Source: Blasia pusilla
Taxonomy: Eukaryota; Marchantiophyta; Marchantiopsida; Blasiales
DNA length: 64,000 bases
Direction of reading: 5' to 3'
NCBI GenBank assembly: GCA_050084515.1
Contig: CM114274.1
Coordinates: 22,010,001 to 22,074,000 of the forward strand
Part shown: positions 22,021 through 33,534 of the stretch, piece after piece
How the letters are laid out: each line of letters starts with the position of its first letter
Numbering within the stretch: position 1 is the stretch's first letter
Notes under the pieces: generated by a model
Databases searched by the model: none
What the model was told of the DNA's origin: nothing
What the model saw: only the letters and a program-made list of their open reading frames with translations
Made by a program: the position numbers and the translations under genes

Positions 22021-23037
22021 TGTTGTGCGCCAGCTCTCCTTGAACGTTAATCTTGTTTGTTGCGGAAGCGTGCGTTTAGTAGGTCACGCTCTCAACGTTG
22101 ATCTGCATCCAAACACGCACTTTGGTTAGACGGGTCTTGGATCAATCAGTGGGATTACTTTTCGAGTTCTCATCTCGGACTCTCATCAAGCTCAACCTTC
22201 CTAGTTTCGCGGTTTACAACACGGGCAAATCTCGAAAGACTTGGGACAGACTTTCTGGTCGATTCAGGAACCTGAAACGGCGTTTCGCGCCTAGTGGTTC
22301 CAACTGTCCGATGGACATCCAATGAGTTCCTCATCAAGACTCGCACGAAGTTCATCTCGGGTTGGAATCCAAGTGTGGCGTACAAAGTCCACTCCCTTGG
22401 ATCAGGTTTGGGTTTTGAGTTCCCACGCCAAACTCCCATTCCATCCCGTGCCTCTGAAACGCCGTTTGGCGCCCAAAGTGGGGATTCGTTTCCCGAGAGA
22501 TCTCGGAGAGAGTCCTCCCTTACTAGTACTTCTGGGGATCTCCGGGGGCCCCCTACATTTAGGGAAAGCCACCCGGGCCTCTCCAATTGGCCCTCAACCC
22601 GATTGCTCTCTCAATAGTTTTTGGCCAATATCTCCGTTTGCTGAGATCTTTGGTTCGTCAAAAGCGTCTCAAGATCAGCTTTCCAAATTGTCCTTATTTA
22701 TTCCAAACGCATCTTGAAGCTCAACGTTATGGTCCTAAACACAGTCATATTCTTCCAAACGCTAGTCGTGTTCCAAACTGGTTCTTACCTCTTTGGCAAC
22801 CAACCTCCCAAGACTCAACTCATCTCAAGTCTTGGCTCGTGTTTGGTCTAGGTTTCCTGGTCGCGACCACTAAGGCATGAAACGCACAACTCTGTTCCGC
22901 GTTTCGTCTCTTAGACTTTTCCAAGAGACTTTTCCAAACGCCTCTCCAAAGCGCAAACCTCGCAGCGTGAGTTCCCTTGAGTTCTGATGTTTCACTTGGC
23001 GCCTATTTGGTGTTGTTTGGTTATGAGGGTCGCGACA
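22021..23037 (-). mobile_element. Solo LTR (LTR subfamily 1) with CATTC target duplication
   Basis: A 1017-bp LTR starts TGTTGTGCGCC and ends GGTCGCGACA. It is flanked on both sides by CATTC (22016-22020 and 23038-23042), with no internal sequence. It sits between the RNase H and integrase parts of Gypsy-E, which read continuously once it is removed. Solo LTRs arise by recombination between the two LTRs of an inserted element. Confidence 0.9.
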
Positions 23038-23042
23038 CATTC

Positions 23043-24195
23043 ACTTGTGCATCCTTCATGGATCCTTCACGAATCCTTCTTTCCACGTGTGTTTCATTAG
23101 GGAACATTGTTGTCAACACTTGTGTCGTCGATGGCAGATGCTCATCCCTGCGACTTAACGCATCTTGGATGATATTGTCTTTCTCCGACTTGTGGATTAG
23201 CTCCACATTCATCAATGCCAAGGTCATGCCATTGAAGTTTCTTTGGTGTTATGCGATCACAGGTCTCAAAATACTTGAGCAATATGCTATTGGTGAATAC
23301 TCGAGTTTTATGAAGTCCTAGATAGTGATGCCACTTCCTCATGCAATGAACCACTGCGAACAACTCTTTCTCATGAGTGGGCCATCTCTTTTCGGTGTCG
23401 CTAAGCTTCTTGCTCTCGTATGATGCACATCTCCCTTTTTGGACCAACATTCTTGCAATCGTGAAATCACTAGCATCAGTATGCACCTCGAACGGTTGGT
23501 CAAACTCCGGCAGCTTCAGAACTTGTTCCTGCAAGAGGATCTCCTTCCTCGATTGAACGCTTAATCCACTCTCTCGGTCCATGTTATGTTGGAAAACTTT
23601 GTGGTCCAATCATTGAGAGGTTTCACTATTCCCAAAAAGTTCTTCACGTATGTGCGTAAAATTGGACCGCTCCGATGAACCTCCTTATCCCCTTCACAGT
23701 GGAAGGCGGTTCTCATTCGGAAATCACGTTTACCTTCTCCATGTCTAGACTCACTCCATCTGCACTAACCACATGCCCCAAGAAAATTAATCTTCGTCTA
23801 ACCAAACTCACTCTTATCGGCATTTGCATACAGCTTGTTCGCCTTGAGTTTCTCAAACACTGTCTTCAAATGTCGAGTGTGCTCCTCTAGTGTTTTCGAA
23901 TAGATGAGTATGTCATCTATGTAGATGATCACGAACTCATCTATCTCCTTATGAAAGATGGAGTTCATTAAAGTGGCACACGTCGGAGGCGCAGTACAAA
24001 GACCGAAAGGCATTACCACAAACTCAAACAAACCATATCTCGTCCTACGCGCAGTCTTCTCTACATCCGCTTCGACAATCCGAATCTGATAATATCATGA
24101 TTTCAGGTCAATCCGGTTGAAATAATTGGCACTTGACAATCGATCAAAGAGGTCATCAATCCTCGAAAGAGGATAGTTATTCCTTACCGTCACTT
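23043..24195 (-). pseudogene. Gypsy-E RNase H and 3' half of the reverse transcriptase
   Basis: RT block: [16 protein letters not shown], then [15 protein letters not shown] with the YIDD catalytic motif intact (about 24030-23880). RNase H block: FEVHTDASDF (catalytic Asp) and WPTHEKELFAVVHCMRKW (about 23500-23330), then a link to integrase. Several shifts and a stop break it up. RT is cut at 24195 by LINE-B and resumes at 35421. Confidence 0.8.
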
Positions 24196-24203
24196 ATTTT
24201 GAG

Positions 24204-24965
24204 GAAATGTGGAGTGTGAAGAGGCGTCCTAGCCCTCAAAATTTCAAGTACAACCGAGTTACACATACGAAGTTGTGAGAGATTTGAGTTTCTCCTCTTC
24301 TAAGTTTAAGGATTTCAGATCTGAATCTTGTGGAGGTCATATCTTTGAGGTGGAGTGGCATATGAAGGTGAGATTTGAGGCAACATGGAGTGTGAGGAGG
24401 CGCCCTAGCCCTCAAAATTTCAAGTACAATCGAGTTACACACACGAAGTTGTGAGAGATTTGAGTTTCTGCTCTTCTAAGTTTGAGGATTTTAGATCTGA
24501 ATCTTGCGGAGGTCATATCTTTGAGGTGGAGTGTCATATGAAGGTGATATTTGAGGCAAAATGGAGTGTGAGGAGGCGCCCTGCCCTCAAAATTTCAAGT
24601 ACAACCAATTTACACAAACGAAGTTGTGAGAGATTTGAGTTTCTCCTCTTCTAAGTTTAAGGATTTCAGATCTGAATCCTGCGGAGGTCATATCTTTGAA
24701 ATGGAGTGTCATCTGAAGCTGAGATTTTGAGGGAATGTGGAATGTAAGGAGGCGCCCTAGCCCTCATTATTTCCAGTACAACAGATTTACACAAACGGAG
24801 TTGTGAGAGATTTGAGTTTCTGCTCTTCTAGATTTAAGGATTTCAGATCTGAATCTTGCGGAGGTCATATCTTTGAGATGGAGTGTCATATGAAGCTCAG
24901 ATTTCGAGACAACGTGGAGTATCAAAAGGTGCCCTAGTTGTGAGAATTTCAAGTACAAAAAAGTT
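24204..24965 (+). repeat. Tandem 176-bp repeats forming the LINE-B 5' leader
   Basis: About 4.3 head-to-tail copies. The landmark GGAGTGTGA or its variant starts at 24211, 24387, 24563, 24739 and about 24916, so the period is 176-177 bp. Each unit includes CCTAGCCCTCAAAATTTCAA, AAGTTGTGAGAGATTTGAG and AGATCTGAATCTTGCGGAGG. The array ends about 90 bp before the ORF1 ATG at 25052. Similar promoter monomers are known in the 5' UTR of rodent L1. A regulatory role here is inferred. Confidence 0.8.
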
Positions 24966-25051
24966 CTAGAGCAGAAGTTGTGTAGTGTTGGAGATTCGGT
25001 TATACTTTATTGAAGGTCGTGCAATATCTGGGATGTTGTGAAGTCAACTTC

Positions 25052-25855
25052 ATGATGACTACTCAAGACGAAATCTTGAATCTAGTGCAAGTGGTCTTGC
25101 ATGAATTGAAAGAGCTTTGACAAGAATTCAAGGTACAAACTTCTCAATTAAACCTTGCACATATTCAAATCCGAGAGTTAAAGGCAACGCAAGAGGTTTT
25201 GAAGAAAGTGTTGAAAGATAGTTCTTGTGTGATGCTGGATCTTTCCAAATCTGTTGCAGATGTTCAAGAGAAGGCATCATCATTAGCAACTACTTCCAAT
25301 AGTTCTGGATTCCATGAGGTTGTTAAAACTTTAGAAGTGAAAAATGAAATCTTATGTTGAAGCTACAAAGGTTGCTCATATCTCTTTCTGTCAAGAGCAA
25401 GAGATAGAAAAGGAAAACCAATTTTCCCGTAGAAAGAATATGAGAATCTCAAGTTTGCCAGAAATTGAGAGCAAAGAGGTGAAGAGTAATGTCACCAAGT
25501 TCTTGGTTGATACACTTCATGTTCATAACCCGAACTTGGCTCAATCTTTCCGTCTTGGGAAAACGGGAACACAACCTCGTGCCGTTCTAGTTAAGTTTTG
25601 TTGATCAAACTCAAGGTGATACTGCCATGGCTAACAAGGCCATTCTCAATGAACGGAGGATATGGTTGGATCCTAATCTTATACCTCTATAAGTCGAAGC
25701 TAGGAGAGAAAGGAGCTTGCAAAGGTCAAAGAGGCTCAAGAAGCCGGTTTTATTGCTTATCTACGCGATGGTCGAGCAATTGTTACCCAGAGAAAAAGAG
25801 ACTTATCAACCTAGCAATCCAAGAAGCTGAGAGTGTTGATGTGGAATATACGAGG
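25052..25855 (+). pseudogene. LINE-B ORF1 (coiled coil plus RRM-like), broken
   Basis: From the ATG at 25052 the frame reads MMTTQDEILNLVQVVLHELK, hits a TGA, then continues as a coiled coil (VQTSQLNLAHIQIRELKATQ). After a shift at about 25340 it gives the RRM-like part: RRKNMRISSLPEIESKEV, LAQSFRLGKTG and RAVLVKF. After a further shift come NERRIWLDPNLIPL and GFIAYLRDGRAIV. The order matches L1-type ORF1p. One nonsense codon and at least two frameshifts inactivate it. Confidence 0.7.
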
Positions 25856-25867
25856 CCTTTCAACAAC

Positions 25868-26117
25868 AAAGTATGTGAGTGCTCTACCAATTTGGGAGAT
25901 GGCGGACATCATCAATATTGTGGAGACTTGGGCACATGAGAGCAATACTATTACAGAAATGCAAGGGTTTACTTTGGTGGGATTGACATGGAACCAATGA
26001 AGAAAACGAGCAGGAAGGGGTAATGGTGGTATTGCTACTTTCATCACGTCTCAATTTCTACCTCTCATACATCTAGAAGATCAAGATATCGGGGGCCAAT
26101 ATCATTGGCTACGTCTT
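25868..26117 (+). pseudogene. LINE-B endonuclease N-terminal fragment
   Basis: The frame reads MADIINIVETWAHESN (the catalytic Glu region 'ETW'), MQGFTLVGLTW and, after a stop, GRGNGGIATFITSQF and YHWLRL. Gypsy-A interrupts it after 26117. The continuation YCYLAICYFAP, another endonuclease strand, appears right after Gypsy-A at about 33555-33590. The rest of the domain (GDFN and SDH motifs) is absent. Confidence 0.65.
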
Positions 26118-27146
26118 TGTCGTGCGCCTACTCTCCTTGAACGTTAATCTTGTTTGTTGCGGAAGCGTGCGTTCAATAGGTCACGCTCTCAACGCTGATC
26201 TGCATCCAAACACGCACTTCGGTTAGTCGGGTCTTGGATCAATCAGCGGGATTACTTTCCGAGTTCTCGTCTCGGACTCTCTCTTCAAGCTCAACCTTCC
26301 TAGTTTCGCGGTTTCCAACACGGGCAAGTCTCGAAAGACTTGGGACAGACTTTCTGGTCGGTTCAGGAACCTGAAACGGCGTTTCGCGCCTAGCGGTTCC
26401 AACTGTCCGATGAACATCCAATGAGTTCCTCACCAAGACTCGCACGAAGTGAATTGGTTGGAATCCAAGTGTGGCGCATAAAGTCCACTCCCTTGGATCA
26501 GGTTTGGGTTTCGGGTTTCCGCGCCAAACTCCCGTTTCATCCCGTGCCTCTAAAACGCCGTTTGGCGCCCAAAGTGGGGTTTCGTTTCCCGAGACATCTC
26601 AGAGAAGGTACTCCCCTTACTAGTACTTCTGGGGATCTCCGGGGGCCCCCTACATTTAGGGAAAGACACCCGGGCCCCTCCAATTGGCCCTCAACCCGAT
26701 TGCTCTCTGAATCGTTTTCGGCAATATCTCAGCCTGTACTTATGCGTTTTGCTGAGATCTTTGGTGCGTTGGAAGCGTCTCAAGATCAGCTTTCCAACGC
26801 GCCCCTTAGTTGCTCGAACGCATCTCGGAGCTCAACGTTATGGTCCTAAACACAGTCAGATTCTCCCAAACGCTAGTCATGTTCCAAATCGGTTCTCACC
26901 TCTTTGGCAACCAACCTCCAAGACTCAACTCATCTCAAGTCTCGGCTCGCGTTTGGTCTAGGTTTCCTGGTCGCGACCACTAACGCATGAAACGCACACC
27001 TCTGTTCCACGTTTCGTCTCTTAGACTTTTCCAAGAGACTCTTCCAAACGCTCTCCAAAGCGCAAACCTCGCGGCGTGAGTTCCTTTGAGTTCGATGTTT
27101 CGCTTGGGCGCGTATTTGGTGTTGTTTGGTTATGAGGGTCGCGACA
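26118..27146 (-). repeat. Gypsy-A 3' LTR
   Basis: 1029 bp, subfamily 1, with TG...CA termini. It nearly matches 32504-33534; the visible differences are mostly 1-base indels and a few clustered changes near the 26118 end. The polypurine tract AAGGAGGGGTGAG lies just inside (27147-27159, minus strand). Confidence 0.9.
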
Positions 27147-27837
27147 CTCACCCCTCCTTAGAAGGTTGATGTCCTCATCAACGCAAACCTTATTGATGTT
27201 AAGTTCGGGAAGTCGACCCTTAACACGCAATGCGTTTCGTAGCTAACCCCATAATTCCTCTTTTGGCTTAAGTCTTAGGTTGTCGCTTGCAACACTTAGA
27301 CTTATTAGCTTCGCTTTTTCGATGAGCCTAGACTAGTTCTCGCCAAACTAATCTAACTATCAAAATAAGCTCACTAAGTCTGCAACCTAACACTTCACTC
27401 ACTATTTGTAAACAACCTTTGTCTACCTAGCCAACTCATTACTACTTTTGGGTCACATGTATTCCACCTAGGCGCGTCACTAAGTTCAGTCATGTAACAT
27501 GAATGAGATCACCACAAACCCCAAGACAGACTCATCTGCCCCGCCGACGTTAGGGCGAGCCCAAATGCTAGTACTTCAACACCTGGTCCTGATCTAGATG
27601 CCTTATCTGAATACAAGCTCTCACCTCAAATACTCATTGTTTGGTCTCCTTGACTTACATCCTAAGCATATGAAGAACTACTCATTGCCTTGCACAAACC
27701 AAACTCAAAATTACAATACAAGCATCGAATCTCCAAATCCATGTCTTCTTTATTGCAACAACTAAACCTTTCTAGTTACAACGGGTTATCGGCCCAAGCT
27801 TTCCGGTCACAAGTTATGTCCATTGCTTCACCATGTA

Positions 27838-29187
27838 CTAACGCACATGCCTTTCTTGCATCCATCTGAAGTCACGCAATGCTTCTTGTGCATGTTCTAG
27901 ATCCGCCTCCGCAATCCAAGTCGCCTCTTTCACATGATAGCCTTTCCACTTGACCAAGTACTCGTACTTGGTGGCCCTACGTATGGAACGCAGAATAGTC
28001 TCAACCTCGAACTCTGGTTCCTCATTTCTGATGACCGGTTGTGGTCTCAACATCCTCCTTCGCTCCGGACGCACATTGTCTTGAAGATACTTCTTCAATA
28101 ATGACACATGGAAAGTCGGGTGAATCTTGAACTCGTTTGGCAGCTCCAACGTGTATACATCCTTAAACGGCTTTGCCTTGATCACATACGGTCCAAAGAT
28201 ACTTGGTGACAATTTCATGAGACAATTCTTTCGGAAGAGTGAGATTCTTAACACTCAACCACACTTGTTCCCCAACTTGAAACTCACATGGCGCCGACTT
28301 TTGTTAGCATGCTTTACGTACCTTAGTTGAGCCTTGGCGAGACTTTCTCTCGCTTCGCTCTTGTCGTCCTGCATTTCCACTAACAAACATTCCGCCGTTG
28401 CTTGACGAGTGTGTGTCGATGTATTGCCCTTCGAAAGAGCTAAGTCAAGAGGCCCTTTCGGTTCTCTTTGATACGCGAGAACAAACGGAGATTCTCGGTT
28501 GCAGAATGCTTAGTCGAGTTGTAACAATACTCAGCCATACTTAACCACTTGGCCCAATCTCTTTGGTCCGCACTCACGTAATTCCGTAAGTATTGGTTTT
28601 ACGACCGAAGTTTATTTTTTCCGTTTGCCCATCCGTTTGAGGATGGAAGGCCGTACTAAAGTGAGTTTGGTCCGGAACCTCCTGAATAGATGTTTCCAAA
28701 AGGCACTGGTAAACTTCGGATCCCGATCGGACACAATGCTCCTAGGCAATCCGTGCGCACGCCACCAACCATCCAGGAATAGTCGGGAAGTCGCGTAGGC
28801 CGTCGCAGACTCTCTCGTCGGCACAAACCTCCCCAACTTGCTAAACCGATCAACTATCACAAGTATAGCGTTGTATCCCTCGGATTCTGGAAGACTCGTG
28901 AATGAAATCCTGCTAATGCTTTGCAAGGGGTCCCTCCGGATTGGCAAAGGATGAAGTAAACCTTGTTTCTTCGCATAAGACACGTGGTTCGCCTGGCAGG
29001 TCACGCATGTTTTCACATATTGAGCAACATCTTCCTTCATGTTGGGCCAGAAGAACCTCTTAGACAAAACACCAAGAGTGGATTTCTCCCCTTTGTGTCC
29101 CGCCAAAGGTCCATCATGACATTCCACAAACACCTTGGTCCGTAGCTTGCCTTGGCCTACATAGATCCTCGCTCGCTTAAACCTCAA
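27838..29187 (-). pseudogene. Gypsy-A integrase and chromodomain
   Basis: Zinc region: PLAGHKGEKSTLGVLSKRFF, then YVKTCVTCQANHVSY (29130-29000). Core: ILVIVDRFSKLGRFVPTRES, then IVSDRDPKFTSAFW (28870-28690); the segment carrying the catalytic Glu is lost to a frameshift near 28640. The chromodomain at 27838-28254 is in a clean 138-codon frame (YEYLVKWKGYHVKEATWIAE, then DLEHAQEALRDF). Integrase joins the element to host DNA and the chromodomain steers it. Confidence 0.85.
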
Positions 29188-29278
29188 AGCAAGCCGTGTC
29201 TCAAACTCAGATTGGCCACCTTCTCGCCCGCTTTAACTTCCCAAGGTACTCCTCGCTTGCTCATCCTTCATGTATCCT

Positions 29279-30643
29279 TCACTTAATCCTTCTTTCCGTG
29301 TCTGTTTCATTAGGGAACATTGCTCTCAACACTTGTGTCGTCGATGGCATGTGTTCATCCCTGCGACTTAACGCATCTAGAATGACATTGTCTTTCCCCG
29401 GCTTGTGGATTAGCTCCACATTCATCAACGCCAAGGTATCATGCCACCGAAGTTGTTTTGGCGTCACGCGATCCTGGGTCTCAAAATACTTGAGCGATAT
29501 GTTATCGGTGAATACTCGAGTCCTGTGAAGTCCCAAATAGTGACGCCACTTCCTCAAGCAATGAACCACCGCAAACAACTCTTTCTCATGAGTAGGCCAT
29601 CTCCTTTCGGTGTCGGTCAGCTTCTTGCTTTCGTATGCTCTGAGTCTCCTTTTGCACCAACATTCCTGCAATCGCGAAATCACTAGCATCTGTGTGCACC
29701 TCGAACGGTTGTTCAAACTCCGGCGCTTTGAATCGGTTCTCGAGAGGATCTCTTTGACTCGATTGAACGCTTTATCCACTTCCTCGGTCCATGTAGTATT
29801 GGCAAACTTTGCGGTCCAATCCGTGAGAGGTTTCACTATGCCCGAAAAATTCTTCACGTATGTCCGTAAAACTGGACAGCTCCGATGAACCTTCGCATCC
29901 CTTCACCGTGGAAGGCGGTTCCCATTCGGCAATCGCGCTCACCTTTTCCATGTCTGGACTCACTCCATCCGCACTGACCACATGTCCCAAGAACTTGATC
30001 TTCGTCAAACCGAACTCACTCTTATCCGCATTCGCATACAGCTTGTTCGCCCTAAGTTTCTCAAACACCGTCTTCAAATGTCGAGCGTGCTCCTCTAGTG
30101 TTTTCGAATAGATGAGTATGTCATCTATATAGATGATCACAAACTCATCCGTCTCCTTGTGAAAGATGGAGTTCATCAAAGTGGTAAACGTCGGAGGCGC
30201 ATTACAAAGACCGAAAGGCATTACTACAAACTCGAACGAACCGTATCTCGTCCCCTATAGGCAGTCTTCTCTACATCCGCTTCGGCAATCCGAATCTGAT
30301 AATATCCTGATTTCAGGTCAATCCGGCTGAAATACTTGGCACCCGACAATCGATCAAAGAGGTCATCCATCCTCGGTAGAGGATAGTTATTCCTTACCGT
30401 CACTTTATTCAGCGCCCGATAATCAACACAGAGTCTCAACTTCCCATCCTTCTTCTTTACAAAGAGGACGGGCGCCCCATAAGGTGACTTGCTCGTTCGG
30501 ATGTAACCCCTCTCTAGGAGTTCACCCAACTGTTTCTTCAACTCAACAAGTTCCTCTTGATTCAACCTATATGGTGCCTTTGAAGGTGGTTGAGATCCTG
30601 GTATCACATCAATCTTATGATCAACCGCCCTATGTGGTGGCAA
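29279..30643 (-). pseudogene. Gypsy-A reverse transcriptase and RNase H
   Basis: [22 protein letters not shown], then [16 protein letters not shown] (30480-30290). After a frameshift near 30255 come [12 protein letters not shown] and [13 protein letters not shown] with YIDD intact (30221-30090). RNase H: the frame at 29857-29279 has a damaged TDAS region near 29690, but keeps ERRWPTHEKELFAVVHCLRK and VFTDNISLKYFETQ. It copies the element RNA into DNA. At least three frameshifts are present. Confidence 0.85.
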
Positions 30644-30827
30644 CTCATCGGAAGCTCCTTAGTCAACACATCTTCAAATTCTTTCACAACTCTCTTGAGT
30701 GTTTCAGGATCTCCTTGAAGCTGAGTTCTGATCTCTGCATCTTTGCGCTTGCATCATCCTCTACTGCGTCTCATCAAGCAAAGGAATCCTTCCTCTAACT
30801 CCGCCAAACTCGTCCTCGTGATGGCGT

Positions 30828-31220
30828 TCACCAACTCCGTCTTTCTAGGCACCTCACAAACCAATCGACGTCCGTCCGTTTGCCGTTAACCAAGACGCTT
30901 AACCTCAAAGGTCTCCGCCGGTTCCACCTCATACGCATCCAAGAACGTGTTCCCCAAGACTCCGTCGATACCGTCCATCTCAAATCAGTAAAATTCTCCT
31001 TCAACTCAAATACTCCGCATCTCACAACTAGCCCTAAAACCAGATCTGATGTCTGGTGGGATTTTCCTCCCGCGAATCCTACCCTAATGGGTTCATCCGC
31101 TTTGGTGGTTGGCAATCCCAACGTTTTTACGATTCTCGGACTCAAGAATGAGTGCGAAGCACCTGTATCAACGAGCAACATCACATCGCGATTAGCGATC
31201 TTGGATCCTAGGTAAACCAA
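30828..31220 (-). pseudogene. Gypsy-A aspartic protease
   Basis: The minus-strand frame reads VYLGSKIANRDVMLLVDTGA, followed by SHSFL. The DTGA catalytic motif of retroviral-type aspartic protease is intact. EPIRVGFAGGKSHQTSDLVL follows, and a shift near 30985 disrupts the 'VLGNTFLD' region seen in Gypsy-C. It processes the polyprotein in active relatives. Confidence 0.8.
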
Positions 31221-31339
31221 ATTGGCGTCCTCTTGGTGACTTGTAGAGATGTATCTAGATCTCCCTCCGATAAATGCTTAGCGGCAAACGCAATCATACT
31301 CGGTTTACTAACCTTGGGCCTCACACATTCCTTAGCCAT

Positions 31340-32286
31340 ATGCCGGGTTCGCCACAATTATAACAAATCACTTTGGCATTCGTTGACTTCCGTAAACGGC
31401 GGCCCCTTCGGCTTCGCGTTGAGTTCCACTCGTTTCGCCACTGGGGCGAGAGACCCTCCGTGGTCGTGCTCACCCCCATTCCAAACCCTCTTGGATGTCC
31501 CTTTATTCTTTCAGAACTTAGAAAAACTTTTTTGTCTCAAAGGGTTTGGGTGTTGGACCTCATCGTCCCAAATCCGCTCGGCTAGTCTCAAGAGGTCCGC
31601 GACGTCTCTCGGGATGTGAGGCATACGAAAGAGAGCCTTCGGCACTTGGTTTGAGCCCACTTAGGAAGATCACCTTTTAGTATGTTCGTCGTGGAAAGTG
31701 CACTCATGAGCGCACTAAACTCTCGCACATAAGCACCAAGTGATCCACTCTGGCGCAACCTCACCACCTCCATGCCATCGCGGTACTCCTGATATTCCGG
31801 AGTGAATCGGTTCCCAATCAACTCCTTGAAATCTTCCCAAGTCAACGTTTTCCCACGACCTAGATGTTCTTTCCGGTGAGCCGTCCACCAATGGAGAGCG
31901 TGATCCTTCGTAAAACGTGACCGCTCTGATCACCTTGTCTTGTTCATCGCCTTTTGTGCTTCGAAATAGAGTTTGAGTTCCGTTAGAAACTCGCTCACTT
32001 TCCGAGAACGCCCCATTCTTGTGAATGGCGTTGGCAAATTAGTCTTACAAAGCTTCTTGCCAGAACTAGAGGCTCCATTTGACTTGAATTCGAGATCACC
32101 TTGCTCGCATTCAGCCATCTGGTCCGCCATCACCTTCATCAATCCCATCATTTGGGTATAAAAGGCCGGATCGTTTAAGTTTGGACCCGAAGGTCCCAGC
32201 GGAAAGATTTTCGGTTGGAACATCCTCATGTCAGGGACTCGCACTTCGGGAGTCGCAAATTTCACCTCCGGCTCTCGGTCCGTCAT
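31340..32286 (-). pseudogene. Gypsy-A gag with zinc knuckle, frameshifted
   Basis: The start is near 32286 or upstream. Conserved capsid blocks are KLCKTNLPTPFTRMGRSRKV, then FLTELKLYFEAQK, and WEDFKELIGNRFTPEYQEYR (31845-31790). A CCHC knuckle near 31375-31340 (VICYNCGEPG...) has both N-terminal cysteines but is shifted by one missing base. Gag packages the element RNA. Confidence 0.75.
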
Positions 32287-32481
32287 TGATTCGTCTCTTG
32301 GCTTCTTTGCTTGACTCGCGGTTTCCTCGGTTCTTCGCCCTTGGTCGCCATTTGCGAAGTCGTCGCCTTTTCTCAGATCTCCTCCTCGCCTCTTGCGTTC
32401 CTCCTCGGCATCATTGTCTTCCGACTACCTTGAGTTCTCCCCAAACGCCCAGATCTTCAACGACCCCAAGTTCACGCTCAT

Positions 32482-32501
32482 CAAGGAATTGCTCGATACC
32501 A
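32482..32501 (-). other. Gypsy-A primer binding site (initiator-Met tRNA type)
   Basis: On the minus strand TGGTATCGAGC follows the 5' LTR after two bases. It resembles the tRNA-iMet complement TGGTATCAGAGC with one base missing. Gypsy-C, D and E show the fuller match. Confidence 0.7.
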
Positions 32502-32503
32502 CG

Positions 32504-33534
32504 TGTCGCGGCGCTGCTACTCCTTGAACGTTAATCTTGTTTGTTGCGGAAGCGTGCGTTGATGAGGTCACGCTCTCAACGCTGATCTGCATCCAAACAC
32601 GCACGCCGGTTAGTCGGGTCTTGGATCAATCAGCGGGATTACTTTCCGAGTTCTCGTCTCGGACTCTCTCTTCAAGCTCAACCTTCCTAGTTTCGCGGTT
32701 TCCAACACGGGCAAGTCTCGAAAGACTTGGGACAGACTTTCTGGTCGGTTCGGGAACTGAAACGGCGTTTCGCGCCTAAGCGGTTCCAATCGTCCGATGA
32801 ACATCCAATGAGTTCCTCACCAAGACTCGCAGACGAAGTGAATCTGGTTGGAATCCAAGTGTGGCGCACAAAGTCCACTCCCTTGGATCAGGTTTGGGTT
32901 TCGGGTTTCCGCGCCAAACTCCCGTTTCATCCCGTGCCTCTAAAACGCCGTTTGGCGCCCAAAGTGGGGTTTCGTTTCCCGAGACATCTCAGAGAAGGTA
33001 CTCCCCTTACTAGTACTTCTGGGGATCTCCGGGGGCCCCCTACATTTAGGGAAAGACACCGGCCCCTCCATTGGCCCTCAACCCGATTGCTCTCTGAATC
33101 GTTTTCGGCGAATATCTCAGCCTGTACTTATGCGTTTGCTGAGATCTTTGGTGCGTTGGAAGCGTCTCAAGATCAGCTTTCCAACGCGCCCTTAGTTGCT
33201 CCGAACGCATCTCGGAGCTCAACGTTATGGTCCTAAACACAGTCAGATTCTCCCAAACGCTAGTCATGTTCCAAACTGGTTCTCACCTCTTTGGCAACCA
33301 ACCTCCAAGACTCAACTCATCTCAAGTCTCGGCTCGCGTTTGGTCTAGGTTTCCTGGTCGCGACCACTAACGCATGAAACGCACACCTCTGTTCCACGTT
33401 TCGTCTCTTAGACTTTTCCAAGAGACTCTTCCAAACGCCTCTCCAAAGCGCAAACCTCGCGGCGTGAGTTCCTTTGAGTTCTGATGTTTCGCTTGGCGCG
33501 TATTTGGTGTTGTTTGGTTATGAGGGTCGCGACA
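32504..33534 (-). repeat. Gypsy-A 5' LTR
   Basis: 1031 bp, subfamily 1, the partner of 26118-27146. It is the upstream LTR because the element reads leftwards. It would hold the promoter, but I see no distinctive TATA box. Confidence 0.9.

Larger units (their letters stand above)
26118..33534 (-). mobile_element. Gypsy-A: complete chromovirus with GTCTT target duplication
   Basis: A 7.4-kb element runs from TGTCGTGCGCC at 26118 to GGTCGCGACA at 33534. It is flanked by GTCTT at 26113-26117 and 33535-33539. It has both LTRs, PBS, gag, protease, RT, RNase H, integrase, chromodomain and polypurine tract in normal order on the minus strand. The two LTRs are very similar, so this is the youngest large insertion in the nest. 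The coding part nonetheless carries many frameshifts, mostly single-base indels. Confidence 0.9.

Noticed and set aside
22098-22717. Long open frames (up to 138 codons) inside LTRs
   Set aside because: They recur in every LTR copy on both strands and resemble no protein; LTR sequence is non-coding here.
24204-24965. 176-bp array as a centromeric satellite
   Set aside because: Only about four units, bounded by the LINE insertion site on the left and LINE ORF1 on the right. Better explained as a LINE leader.
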